DNA from: Bacteroidales bacterium
GTDB taxonomy: Bacteria > Bacteroidota > Bacteroidia > Bacteroidales > UBA7960
NCBI GenBank assembly: GCA_007124575.1
Contig: SLEW01000227.1
Location: forward strand, 1-12,672
Direction: 5' to 3'
Length of the DNA stretch: 12,672 bases
Shown here: in pieces, positions 1 through 7,041 of the stretch
Numbering within the stretch: the first letter of the stretch is position 1
Layout of the letters: the number at the start of each line of letters is the position of its first letter
Made by a program: the position numbers and the translations under genes
Notes under the pieces: generated by a model
Databases searched by the model: none
Seen by the model: only the letters and a program-made list of their open reading frames with translations
What the model was told of the DNA's origin: nothing

Positions 1-1122
1 AAAGTTAAACTCAAATATCTGAGATACCAAAGCTGTGCCTCCGTATACGAGTAACAACCCAATGGCGCCTCCCATCACACTCAGGAATACTGCTTCAAAC
101 AGGAACTGCCCCAGGATGAAATATTTTTTTGCTCCCAGTGCTTTCTGGATGCCGATTATGCTGGTTCGTTCCCTTACCGATACAAACATGATGTTGGCAA
201 TGCCGAATCCGCCTACAAGGATCGCGAAACTGCCTATGATCCACCCTGCAATGGTAACGATGGAAAATAATCCTGCAAAGCCTTCTGTGAGCAAGCTGGT
301 TTCATTGAGTGAGAAGTTGTTGTCTGCTGCTGGTGGCAGGCGCCGGATGGATCGCATCACCCCGGTGAGCTCGTCCGCCATCTCAGCATTGCTTATGCCG
401 GGACGAGCTTTGGCCATGATAAAGGGGCTGAAACGGTCGAGGTTGACATTAATGAACTGTGACATGTAGTTAATCGGGAGGATCACGGATTCATCGTGAC
501 TGTTTCCAAAATCACCAATGCCTTCTTTCTCAAAGACACCTATAACTGTAGTATTATGGCCAAATACCCGGATATTTCTGCCTACGGGGTCAATGCCCGG
601 GAAAAGATTTTCTGCCAGGTCAAAGCCGATAATGGCCAGGTTTCGCCCTGCCGAAGACTCTGAGTCTGTAAAAAACCTGCCATCTGCCAGGTCAAAGTTG
701 CGTACCTGGTCATAATCAGCAGATACACCCACCACGCTGACATTTTCTGCCGTGGCGCCCAGATAGTCTATCCGACGGCTGGTGGAAGCCAGAAAGGCCG
801 ATGATTCAACTGTTTGTGAACGGCTTTGCAACTCTTCCATTTCAGCAAGTTCGGGTACCGGTCTGCCTGCATATTCCCACCACTGGAAATCAGTGCTAAA
901 CTCCCAGGGCCATTTCTGAATGTATATCACATTATCACCGAGTGTGGCAATGCTTGTCCTGATCTGGCGTTCGAGCGAATCCACCACAGAGAAAACGGAG
1001 ATGATGGAAAAAATCCCTATGGTGATACCCAGTAATGTCAGGATGGTACGAAGCTTGTTTGCCACTACCGATGTAATGGCAAAAGCGGCACTTTCCCTTA
1101 AAAGTTTAACAAATAGAATCAT
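1..1122 (-). CDS. MacB/FtsX-family ABC transporter permease, C-terminus cut by window edge
   Basis: I translated this reading frame from the reverse strand; it is open for 374 codons to the left edge. Seen: a membrane helix at about residues 26-48, a soluble periplasmic core at about 50-280 like the MacB periplasmic domain, then two helices at about 283-310 and 338-365. The conserved FtsX-type segment GGFGIANIMFVSVRER lies at about 304-319, followed by KALGAKK. The family has four helices and about 400-415 residues, so roughly the last helix is missing. The ATG overlaps the stop of the ATPase gene (ATGA, 1119-1122) and follows AGGAAGGAG, an unusually good ribosome binding site here, which fixes the start. 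Family members act in the inner membrane in mechanotransmission-type export, such as lipoprotein release or MacB-like efflux. The substrate is not predictable. The partner ATPase would be the MlaF-like gene just upstream, which is unusual for this permease class. Confidence 0.9.
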   Translation of the reverse strand, partial: MILFVKLLRESAAFAITSVVANKLRTILTLLGITIGIFSIISVFSVVDSLERQIRTSIATLGDNVIYIQKWPWEFSTDFQWWEYAGRPVPELAEMEELQSRSQTVESSAFLASTSRRIDYLGATAENVSVVGVSADYDQVRNFDLADGRFFTDSESSAGRNLAIIGFDLAENLFPGIDPVGRNIRVFGHNTTVIGVFEKEGIGDFGNSHDESVILPINYMSQFINVNLDRFSPFIMAKARPGISNAEMADELTGVMRSIRRLPPAADNNFSLNETSLLTEGFAGLFSIVTIAGWIIGSFAILVGGFGIANIMFVSVRERTSIIGIQKALGAKKYFILGQFLFEAVFLSVMGGAIGLLLVYGGTALVSQIFEFNF

Positions 1123-1886
1123 TCTCCTTCCTGTGTTTGGTTTTGGATGGTGCGCATCAACTCAGTAGCATAAACGAATTCATTTAGCTGTTTGTTGCAG
1201 GTATGCAGGACGTCATCCTTGCTGCCAGTCCACCATAGATCTCCTTTATGAATAAAAGCTACCGTATCACCTATCTCCATAACGCTATTCATGTCGTGTG
1301 TGTTCACTACGGTGGTGATGTTAAAGTCGTGGGTTATCTCACTGATAAGCTTGTCAATCAGGATAGCCGTTGGGGGATCCAGCCCTGAGTTGGGTTCATC
1401 ACAAAACAGGTATTTGGGCTTTATTGAGATCGCCCTGGCAATGGCGACCCGTTTTTTCATCCCGCCGCTAAGCTCTGAAGGTAAAAGCCCATGAACAGCT
1501 CCAAGGTTTACCCTGTCGAGACAGAAGTCTACCCTTTTCTTTTTTTCTGTACGCGACATCCGGGTAAACATGTTCAGTGGAAAGGTGATGTTGTCTTCGA
1601 CTGTCATGGAGTCAAAAAGCGCAGCACCCTGGAAAAGCATACCCATCTCCTTGCGGATTACCTTTCGCGCTTTAAATCCCATGGCAGAAAAATCCCGGTC
1701 ATCATAAAATATTCTTCCTTTGTCTGCTTCCAGCAGGCCTACCAGGCATTTCATGAGCACTGTTTTCCCGGAACCACTGCGACCTATGATCAGGTTGGTC
1801 TTTCCCTGTTCGAAATGCAATGAAACATTTCTCAGGACGGGCTTATCATCCTCAAAATATTTCCATATGTTTTCTGTCCTGATCAT
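1119..1886 (-). CDS. mlaF: MlaF-like ABC transporter ATP-binding protein
   Basis: A 255-residue nucleotide-binding subunit that would power the MlaE-type permease encoded just upstream, by analogy with lipid transport between inner and outer membranes. Seen: Walker A GRSGSGKT at 35-42, Q-loop Q86 (MLFQGAALFDSMTVEDN), signature LSGGM at 139-143, Walker B YLFCDEP at 159-165, D-loop region SGLDP, and H-loop NTHD with H197. The segment from the Q-loop (FQGAALFDSMTV) and the SGGM signature are typical of the MlaF/Ttg2A group rather than of LolD/MacB ATPases. The start ATG overlaps the upstream stop (ATGA, 1883-1886) and the stop overlaps the next start, so three proteins are translationally coupled. 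The family assignment is firm. The symbol is by family only, because no MlaD, MlaB or MlaC partner is visible in the window. Confidence 0.9.
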   Translation of the reverse strand: MIRTENIWKYFEDDKPVLRNVSLHFEQGKTNLIIGRSGSGKTVLMKCLVGLLEADKGRIFYDDRDFSAMGFKARKVIRKEMGMLFQGAALFDSMTVEDNITFPLNMFTRMSRTEKKKRVDFCLDRVNLGAVHGLLPSELSGGMKKRVAIARAISIKPKYLFCDEPNSGLDPPTAILIDKLISEITHDFNITTVVNTHDMNSVMEIGDTVAFIHKGDLWWTGSKDDVLHTCNKQLNEFVYATELMRTIQNQTQEGE

Positions 1887-2623
1887 GCAAGCAATATTTG
1901 TGTCAGAATAAGGTTGAACAAAATGATATAGATGCTGCTGAATACTACTGCTTTAGTGCTTGAATGCCCGACCTGCAAAGCACCGCCCCGGGTATAAAAC
2001 CCAAAATAACCAGATACAGAAGCAATGATAATGGCAAATATGATTGTTTTAACGAGTGCATACAGGATGTCAAACTGTGAGAACTCGAACAATATCCCGT
2101 AGGTAAAGTTGCTTAGTGGTACTACATCTGTCAGTGCTGCTGCCATGTAGCCCCCGGATATTCCCAGGAACATGCTGATTATGACCAGGGCAGGGTTGAT
2201 AATTACCGAGGCTATGACTTTGGGCAATATAAGGTAACTGGCCGCATTCACCCCCATCACTTCAAGCGCATCAATTTGCTCTGTAACACGCATAGTGCCA
2301 ATCTCCGAGGCGACCCTTGACCCCACTTTGCCTGCCAGGATCAGGCTGATTACCGTTGGGGAGAATTCCAGGATGATGGCCTGGCGTGTTGCGAAACCTA
2401 TGGCATAGGCGGGCAACAGGGGGTGGTCCGTATTAAACGCCGTTTGTATGGTGACCACGGCACCCATGAACACAGATACTATGGCCACGATTCCCAGGCT
2501 GTCAAGTCCCAGATAGTCCATCTCTGCAATGACTTGCCTGCGGTAAATGGATGTTTTCTCTGGTTTTTGAAGGATCAGCCATAGCAAAACAAAATATCTG
2601 CCGATATGGTAGAAAAGCTTCAT
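1883..2623 (-). CDS. mlaE: MlaE-like ABC transporter permease
   Basis: A 246-residue inner membrane permease of the MlaE (DUF140) family, which in known systems moves phospholipid together with an MCE-domain protein. Seen: an N-terminal amphipathic stretch, then hydrophobic segments at about 42-62, 85-97, 133-160, 185-206 and 224-245. The family hallmark is at about 98-126: GKVGSRVASEIGTMRVTEQ followed by IDALEVMGVN. Length matches the usual 240-260 residues. It is the first gene of a three-gene operon with ATGA overlaps. The leader is short, and a box resembling the Bacteroidota -7 element lies at 2645-2652. The family normally works with an MlaF ATPase, found here immediately downstream, and an MCE/MlaD protein, which is not in the window and might lie beyond position 1. 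Confidence 0.92.
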   Translation of the reverse strand: MKLFYHIGRYFVLLWLILQKPEKTSIYRRQVIAEMDYLGLDSLGIVAIVSVFMGAVVTIQTAFNTDHPLLPAYAIGFATRQAIILEFSPTVISLILAGKVGSRVASEIGTMRVTEQIDALEVMGVNAASYLILPKVIASVIINPALVIISMFLGISGGYMAAALTDVVPLSNFTYGILFEFSQFDILYALVKTIIFAIIIASVSGYFGFYTRGGALQVGHSSTKAVVFSSIYIILFNLILTQILLA

Positions 2624-2644
2624 CCTGTGATCGTTTATGACCCG

Positions 2645-2652
2645 CTAAATTA
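2645..2652 (-). promoter_or_regulatory. possible -7 promoter box of the ABC operon
   Basis: On the minus strand the bases read TAATTTAG, one mismatch from the Bacteroidota consensus TAnnTTTG. They lie 22 bases upstream of the mlaE-like start. A TTGG lies about 22 bases further upstream and could serve as the -33 element. This is a motif match by eye only. Confidence 0.35.
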
Positions 2653-2718
2653 CGGATTATTTAATGATAACAGCCAACAAAAACCGGTAAAACCTACACC
2701 GAAACCCGGTATTTTTAT

Positions 2719-2726
2719 TAATTTTG
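2719..2726 (+). promoter_or_regulatory. -7 promoter box for the SprT-like/manC pair
   Basis: The bases TAATTTTG match the Bacteroidota -7 consensus TAnnTTTG exactly. A clear -33 TTTG is not visible at the expected distance. A TTG at 2724-2726, which would open a longer reading frame for the SprT-like protein, lies inside this box. If the box is used, translation must begin further downstream, which supports the ATG at 2784. Confidence 0.45.
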
Positions 2727-2783
2727 ACACGCTTTTGCATCAGGAGATTATTTGGATCAAACATTAAAACGTGGTTGTCTGCA

Positions 2784-3419
2784 ATGAATCTGCCATTAAA
2801 TGAAGCGTTATCTTATCATGTACCCGAAAATGCAGTGGATCATGTGACCAGGCTTGTTAAAAAAAGCAGGATACAGCTAAGGATTACCAGGCAGCGTGTG
2901 ACAAAGTTTGGCGACTTCAGGCCTTCACAGAACGGTCATCCACACAGGGTTAGCGTCAATGGCAATCTGAACAAATACGAGTTCCTTCTTGTCTTCCTTC
3001 ATGAGGTGGCGCATTTGCGTGTATATCAATCCTGTGGCAAATTTGCCAAACCGCATGGCAGGGAATGGAAGCAGTCTTATGGTGAGCTTATCAGGGAATT
3101 CATTGATCACGGGTGTTTTCAGAAGCATCTTGCTGAGGTATTACTGAAATACAGTTATCATGTAAAATCCGCCGGTATTGCCAATACCGAGGCGGCTAAA
3201 ATTCTCAGATGCTTTGATGATCATCGGGAGTCGGATAACTCCTGGAAGTTCCTGGAGGAACTTTCGATGCAAGGATCTTTTCAAACCCGCAACGGAAGAC
3301 TTTTTCGAAAAACGGAAAAATTGCGGACCCGTTACAAATGCCTCTGCCTTAAAACCAACAGCGTGTATCTGATACATCAGGATGCAAGGGTTTTCCCGGT
3401 TCATGTACCTTTATCATAA
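2784..3419 (+). CDS. SprT-like zinc metalloprotease domain protein
   Basis: A protein of 211 residues if it starts at the ATG at 2784. A longer frame reaches back to a TTG at 2724, but that codon sits in a probable promoter box, so I prefer 2784. Seen: the zinc-binding HEVAH at residues 73-77, and a third probable ligand His at about 91 in KPHGREWKQ, the usual layout of SprT-like domains. A C-terminal segment follows with RYKCLCLKTNSVYLI, where the zinc ribbon of SprT/Spartan proteins would be. Only two Cys (CLC) remain there, so that ribbon looks degenerate. SprT-like domains include the DNA-protein crosslink protease Spartan, but the substrate of the bacterial forms is largely unknown, so I claim only a predicted cytoplasmic metalloprotease. 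The next gene, manC, begins 40 bases later on the same strand and is probably co-transcribed. Confidence 0.85.
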   Translation: MNLPLNEALSYHVPENAVDHVTRLVKKSRIQLRITRQRVTKFGDFRPSQNGHPHRVSVNGNLNKYEFLLVFLHEVAHLRVYQSCGKFAKPHGREWKQSYGELIREFIDHGCFQKHLAEVLLKYSYHVKSAGIANTEAAKILRCFDDHRESDNSWKFLEELSMQGSFQTRNGRLFRKTEKLRTRYKCLCLKTNSVYLIHQDARVFPVHVPLS

Positions 3420-3459
3420 CCAGTATTTTAATATAATTAAAAACAGATACCAGAAAGAG

Positions 3460-4551
3460 ATGAGCAAAGACAATTATGTAGTAATAATGGCAGGGGGAGT
3501 TGGTGAGCGTTTTTGGCCCATGAGCCGCGAATCGCGTCCTAAACAATTCATTGACATCCTGGGAACAGGAAAAACCTTGCTGCAGCAAACGTATGAACGG
3601 TTTAAACCTGTTTGCCTTCAGGAAAACATTTTTATTGTCACCAATAAAAAATACAAGCGTTTGGTGATGGAGCAGCTTCCTGAGCTGGCAGAGGAGCGTC
3701 TGATTTGCGAGCCGGCGCGTAAAAATACAGCTCCCTGTATTGCTTACGCAGCTTATAAGATACACGACCTGAACCCTTTGGCTAAAATTGTCATGGCTCC
3801 GTCTGACCATATTATTCTCAAAGAAGAGGTATTTGGTGACATCATTCGTTCAGCTTTTGATGCAGCTGCCAAAAACAACAGGCTTTTCACCCTGGGCATT
3901 ACGCCAAGCCGGCCTGACACCGGTTACGGATACATACAATTTCAGGATGATTCAGAGTATCCCGGGGAAGACCGGCTCAAGAGGGTTAAAACTTTTACAG
4001 AGAAGCCTGACAGGGAGTTGGCTGAAAGTTTTATTGACAGCGGGGATTTTTTATGGAACAGCGGGATATTTATATGGTCGGCAGAGGCTATAATCAGTGC
4101 CTTTGAACAATATCAGCCTGAAATCAGCTATGTATTTCGTGATGCCCTGGGAAAGTATAACACACCGGAAGAGCAGGCATACATGGATGTAGCTTATACA
4201 GCCTGTAAAAGTATCTCCATTGATTATGCCATTATGGAGAAGGCTGACAATGTATATGTTTTTGTATCAGACCTGGGCTGGTCAGATCTGGGTACCTGGG
4301 GTGCACTTTTCGATGCCAGGCCAAAAGACAAAAATAACAATGCCGTGTTGGGGCGTAAGGCCATGTTGTACGACAGCAGAAATTGTATCATCAATATTCC
4401 CGAGGAAAAACTTGTGATAATACAGGGGCTTGATGATTATATCGTATCAGAGGCTGATAATGCCTTACTGATATGTAAAAAGTCGGAGGAACAACAGATC
4501 AGGAAATTTGTTAACGACATCAAATTAAAAAAGGGAGACGAGTATATTTAG
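3460..4551 (+). CDS. manC: mannose-1-phosphate guanylyltransferase
   Basis: Makes GDP-mannose from mannose 1-phosphate and GTP in the cytoplasm, feeding mannose- and fucose-containing surface glycans. The product is 363 residues from the ATG at 3460. That start follows AGAAAGAG and leaves the signature close to the N-terminus as usual; the frame stays open upstream to 3382, but that part overlaps the end of the SprT-like gene. Seen: nucleotide-binding loop GGVGERFWPMSRESRPKQ at about 12-29, EPARKNTAP at 84-92, APSDH at 113-117, GYGYI at 155-159, FTEKP at 179-183, WNSGIF at 199-204, and DLGWSDLGTWG further on. The fused C-terminal phosphomannose isomerase (cupin) domain of 470-480-residue enzymes is absent, so this is the single-function form common in Bacteroidota. 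No other sugar-nucleotide gene is in the window. A terminator follows 35 bases after the stop. Confidence 0.93.
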   Translation: MSKDNYVVIMAGGVGERFWPMSRESRPKQFIDILGTGKTLLQQTYERFKPVCLQENIFIVTNKKYKRLVMEQLPELAEERLICEPARKNTAPCIAYAAYKIHDLNPLAKIVMAPSDHIILKEEVFGDIIRSAFDAAAKNNRLFTLGITPSRPDTGYGYIQFQDDSEYPGEDRLKRVKTFTEKPDRELAESFIDSGDFLWNSGIFIWSAEAIISAFEQYQPEISYVFRDALGKYNTPEEQAYMDVAYTACKSISIDYAIMEKADNVYVFVSDLGWSDLGTWGALFDARPKDKNNNAVLGRKAMLYDSRNCIINIPEEKLVIIQGLDDYIVSEADNALLICKKSEEQQIRKFVNDIKLKKGDEYI

Positions 4552-4586
4552 TTCCGCGAGCATATTTTGTTCCATTCCTCAGGAAT

Positions 4587-4619
4587 AAAAAAAAGCCAAC
4601 AGTTACGTTGGCTTTTTTT
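4587..4619. terminator. bidirectional rho-independent terminator
   Basis: Stem GCCAAC (4595-4600) pairs with GTTGGC (4607-4612) around loop AGTTAC. The stem is preceded by eight A (4587-4594) and followed by seven T (4613-4619), so it has a U-tract in either direction. It lies between the converging manC and exbD genes and can end both transcripts. Confidence 0.9.
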
Positions 4620-4638
4620 ATTACTAAGGGTTTTTGTC

Positions 4639-5115
4639 TTAGTCCCTCATGCCGGCGACTTCTCCACGCAGGGTGGAGTAGTTCACCCTGAGGGCATTTA
4701 CCAACCTTAATTCTTGTTTTACATCGGTCACGATACCCATCTTGGTGTCTCTGTCGACTTTGAGTGAAGTCGTCATCAGCGGTCTTTCAGCCTCTGATGT
4801 TGCCTGTCTTTCAGACTCAATAAAGGATGCGATATCATCAACCGAGGCAAAAGAGTCGTACAATTGTATTCGGGGCTCAGTTCCAAAAACCTGGGATTGG
4901 AGGGGTTCACCGATATAGATAAAACTCACGAGGGAGCGCCTTTCCAGCTGCTGTATTTCTGTTGCTGCTGGCAGGGATGTTCTTACGTAGAGTGTTGTTT
5001 CTCTCATCACGGTAGTTACCATGAAGAAGAAGAGCAACATGAAGATAATGTCGGGCAAAGATGCTGTGTTGATCTTTGGCGTTTTTTTGCTGACTTCTTT
5101 TTTAAATCTTGACAT
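4639..5115 (-). CDS. exbD: ExbD/TolR-family proton channel subunit, second copy
   Basis: A 158-residue subunit that would join ExbB to couple the proton gradient to outer membrane work (TonB- or Tol-type). Seen: a short basic cytoplasmic start (MSRFKKEVSKKTPK), a single helix at about 20-36, and the conserved helix Asp at D22 in SLPDIIFMLLFFFMVTT, equivalent to E. coli ExbD Asp25. A periplasmic domain of about 120 residues follows, ending with the typical REL-like C-terminal fold segment (DVKQELRLVNALRVNYST). It starts 4 bases after the other exbD stops, so the two are surely one transcript, and it is the last gene before the terminator at 4587-4619. It differs strongly from the first ExbD in its periplasmic part, so the two are unlikely to be interchangeable. 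The partner (TonB or Pal-like) is not encoded nearby. Confidence 0.9.
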   Translation of the reverse strand: MSRFKKEVSKKTPKINTASLPDIIFMLLFFFMVTTVMRETTLYVRTSLPAATEIQQLERRSLVSFIYIGEPLQSQVFGTEPRIQLYDSFASVDDIASFIESERQATSEAERPLMTTSLKVDRDTKMGIVTDVKQELRLVNALRVNYSTLRGEVAGMRD

Positions 5116-5119
5116 ATGT

Positions 5120-5692
5120 TTACCCTCCTACATCTTTTGGTTCCGCTTCAGAGATTGCCATGGGCACTTTTTGCCTTACGGCATTTACCTGGTCCTCTAT
5201 GGTAAGGTCACGAAATGCACGTCCAAAGTAGTCTCTGGACACCCGGTCACGTATTTCACGTACGGCTGCTGCCAATTCGTTCTGGACAGCAATATACATT
5301 TCATATGAGGTGCCTCTGTCATTCTGAAGCGAGATAATTCCCCGTGAAACTTCCACATCGCCGAGGAGTTCAATATATCTTTCCTCTTTAGCGGGCATGT
5401 TTGGGTCATTCTCTTCGTTTAACAAAAACTCTTTTGCTCTTTCTCTGAGTGTTTCAATATTGCCAGGTTCGCCTTCAACCAGCAGGCGGTCTTGTGCGTC
5501 AACAAGGACGACAAAGACGTTACGTTCCCTTACCGGTGGGGGTTCTGGTGCGTCGGGATCAATAGGGGGCGGCAACATCCTGTTGATTCCTGTGTCAACG
5601 TCCATCGTGGTAGTTACCAGGAAGAAAATCAACAGGAGGAAGGCGATGTCTGCCATTGATCCGGCATTGATCTCAGGGGTCATTCTAGCCAT
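5120..5692 (-). CDS. exbD: ExbD/TolR-family proton channel subunit, first copy, extended periplasmic domain
   Basis: A 190-residue ExbD family protein, clearly longer than E. coli ExbD (141). Seen: a short N-terminus with INAGSMADIAFLLLIFFL, in which D15 is the conserved proton-pathway Asp, and a helix at about 13-29. A proline- and acid-rich linker at 41-53 (PPPIDPDAPEPPP) leads to a periplasmic region of about 130 residues with the ExbD-type start RNVFVVLVDAQDRLLVEG. The extra length comes from a charged insert at about 90-125 and a tail after 150 (GRAFRDLTIEDQVNAV, then EAEPKDVGG). It would form a channel with the ExbB encoded two genes upstream. The gap to the three-helix gene before it is 29 bases, and the second exbD follows after 4 bases. 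Confidence 0.9.
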   Translation of the reverse strand: MARMTPEINAGSMADIAFLLLIFFLVTTTMDVDTGINRMLPPPIDPDAPEPPPVRERNVFVVLVDAQDRLLVEGEPGNIETLRERAKEFLLNEENDPNMPAKEERYIELLGDVEVSRGIISLQNDRGTSYEMYIAVQNELAAAVREIRDRVSRDYFGRAFRDLTIEDQVNAVRQKVPMAISEAEPKDVGG

Positions 5693-5721
5693 AGAAAGAT
5701 CTCCTATTTAGGTGTTTGTTA

Positions 5722-6036
5722 TTATCTGAAATATTTGGATACCTCCGTAAAGATGGCGGCTAACACGCCCAGACCTATCAGGATCATGGTGGCGTGAATG
5801 CCTCCTCCTACCCATTGTGACACGGTGGGGGTTGCGGTTTCATAGGCTTCGCTTGTAGCTATGGCATATGAAAAGAGAATAATAACCACTAATACCCCTA
5901 TCCCGATCAGCGTTGGTACGGCTTTCCGAATGTTTCCAACCATATGGACAATCGAAAAGATCAAGGCTGCAAGTGCTGCTATGGCCAGAAGGCCATAGGT
6001 CACAAACATTGCAATATTTATTACCGACTCGTTCAT
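5722..6036 (-). CDS. small three-helix membrane protein of the exb cluster
   Basis: A 104-residue hydrophobic protein that I cannot assign to a named family. Predicted helices by eye are at about 8-32, 40-60 and 77-98, with a short basic loop (GNIRKAV, 34-40) between the first two and an acidic, Thr-rich loop (TSEAYETATPTVSQW) between the last two. The charge pattern suggests the N-terminus outside and the C-terminal KYFR inside, or a related topology. It starts 18 bases after exbB stops and ends 29 bases before the first exbD, so it is in the transcript between channel subunits. A similar small protein at this place is, as I recall, common in Bacteroidota exb clusters. That position suggests an accessory part or assembly factor of the channel. 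This is inference from context only. Confidence 0.85.
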   Translation of the reverse strand: MNESVINIAMFVTYGLLAIAALAALIFSIVHMVGNIRKAVPTLIGIGVLVVIILFSYAIATSEAYETATPTVSQWVGGGIHATMILIGLGVLAAIFTEVSKYFR

Positions 6037-6054
6037 ATTATGAAAGGGTTTTGG

Positions 6055-6870
6055 TTATTTTTTGTATTTAATTAGGATATCCATGAAAGAGATGGTGGCA
6101 TCTTCCATTGTGTTGACCATGCTATCCACCTTGGAAACGATATAATTGTAAAAGATCTGCAGGATAACAGCCACAATAAGACCGAATACGGTGGTAAGAA
6201 GTGCCACTTTAATACCATCGGCTACAATGGTGGGTGAGATGTCACCGGCACGTGCGATCGCGTCGAAAGCGCCGATCATACCGATTACTGTACCCATAAA
6301 TCCAAGCATAGGTGCGATAGCGATGAAGAGGGATATCCATGTAAGGTTCATCTCCAGACGTCCCATCAGGACACTTCCATAGGAAACGATAGACTTTTCC
6401 ACTACTTCCATGCCCTCGTTATATCTGTCAAGTCCCTGGTAATAGATGCTGGCCACAGGTCCGCGTGTATTTCTGCATACCTCTTTGGCTGCATCAACAC
6501 CACCAGTCTTCAGTGCATCTTCTACCTTGTTGAGTAGTTTTGTTGTGTTGGTGTGGGCGAGGTTCAGGTAAATGATACGCTCAACGCAAAGGCCCAGTCC
6601 AATGATCAAACACAACAGGATGATGCTCATAAACATAGGACCACCTTCCATAAATTGTTCTTTCAGGACGTAGTGGAAGGTCTGGTCTTCATCAACTTCA
6701 GGGGCCAGTTCCTGATCCATTACATCTGCAGGGTCGACTTCGGGTTCCTGATCCACATCAGCAACTTCTTCCGTTTCTGCTTCCTGTACAGGCTCATCGG
6801 CCAGTACAGCGGTGTTTAAACCAAAAGTAAGCATCCCTGCTACTGTCAATAAGACGAATAATTTTTTCAT
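6055..6870 (-). CDS. exbB: MotA/TolQ/ExbB-family proton channel protein with signal peptide and acidic N-terminus
   Basis: A 271-residue channel subunit that, with ExbD, turns inward proton flow into movement of an outer-membrane-acting partner. Seen: a signal peptide ending VLA-DE at about residue 24, then an acidic stretch at 25-62 with 18 Asp/Glu in 38 residues and no Lys or Arg. Membrane helices lie at about 79-100, 177-203 and 222-246. The core family motif LGFMGTVIGMIGAF is at 189-202, and the conserved Thr pair is in ALLTTVFGL at 223-231. A cytoplasmic domain of about 75 residues lies between helices 1 and 2. Signal-peptide-bearing ExbB proteins with a periplasmic extension are known in the family, but this one is unusually acidic. 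It is the first gene of the four-gene cluster and starts 83 bases after tRNA-Ser. The leader is AT-rich with no clear Shine-Dalgarno sequence. Confidence 0.92.
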   Translation of the reverse strand: MKKLFVLLTVAGMLTFGLNTAVLADEPVQEAETEEVADVDQEPEVDPADVMDQELAPEVDEDQTFHYVLKEQFMEGGPMFMSIILLCLIIGLGLCVERIIYLNLAHTNTTKLLNKVEDALKTGGVDAAKEVCRNTRGPVASIYYQGLDRYNEGMEVVEKSIVSYGSVLMGRLEMNLTWISLFIAIAPMLGFMGTVIGMIGAFDAIARAGDISPTIVADGIKVALLTTVFGLIVAVILQIFYNYIVSKVDSMVNTMEDATISFMDILIKYKK

Positions 6871-6914
6871 AACTGATTCTGTTGGTTTTTGTTTTAACGA
6901 TAATTGTTTAATTA

Positions 6915-6948
6915 CAAAAGTTGTTTACGGTTTAGGTACTTAATCAAA
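6915..6948 (-). promoter_or_regulatory. possible promoter of the exb cluster
   Basis: On the minus strand a TTTG (6945-6948) is followed after 22 bases by AACTTTTG (6915-6922), one mismatch from the Bacteroidota -7 consensus TAnnTTTG. The predicted transcript would begin some 40 bases before the exbB start. It lies just after the tRNA, so the cluster may be transcribed on its own rather than by read-through from the tRNA gene. Confidence 0.4.
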
Positions 6949-6953
6949 AGTAG

Positions 6954-7041
6954 CGGAGAGAAAGGGATTCGAACCCTTGATCCGCTTTAGGCGGATACAC
7001 GCTTTCCAGGCGTGCGCCTTCGACCACTCGGCCACCTCTCC
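6954..7041 (-). tRNA. tRNA-Ser (anticodon GGA)
   Basis: On the minus strand the gene folds into a full class II cloverleaf of 88 bases. Acceptor arm GGAGAGG pairs with TCTCTCC (one G-T pair) and is followed by discriminator G. The D arm contains GCCGAGTGGTCGAAGGC. Anticodon stem CACGC/GCGTG holds loop CTGGAAA, giving anticodon GGA, which reads serine UCC/UCU. The long variable arm ATCCGC-CTAAA-GCGGAT is typical of tRNA-Ser, and the T arm is AAGGG-TTCGAAT-CCCTT. The three bases after the discriminator are CTA, so CCA is not encoded and must be added by tRNA nucleotidyltransferase. Upstream (7081-7140) are long runs of A and T on which a promoter could sit, but I could not single one out. Confidence 0.97.

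Noticed and set aside
35..469. A 144-codon plus-strand frame at the left end.
   Set aside because: The minus strand here encodes the FtsX-type permease without interruption through conserved motifs, so the plus frame is a shadow.
6951..6954. tRNA-Ser 3' end CTA instead of CCA, read as a damaged gene.
   Set aside because: All stems and loops are intact. Many bacteria add CCA after transcription, so the encoded bases do not matter.
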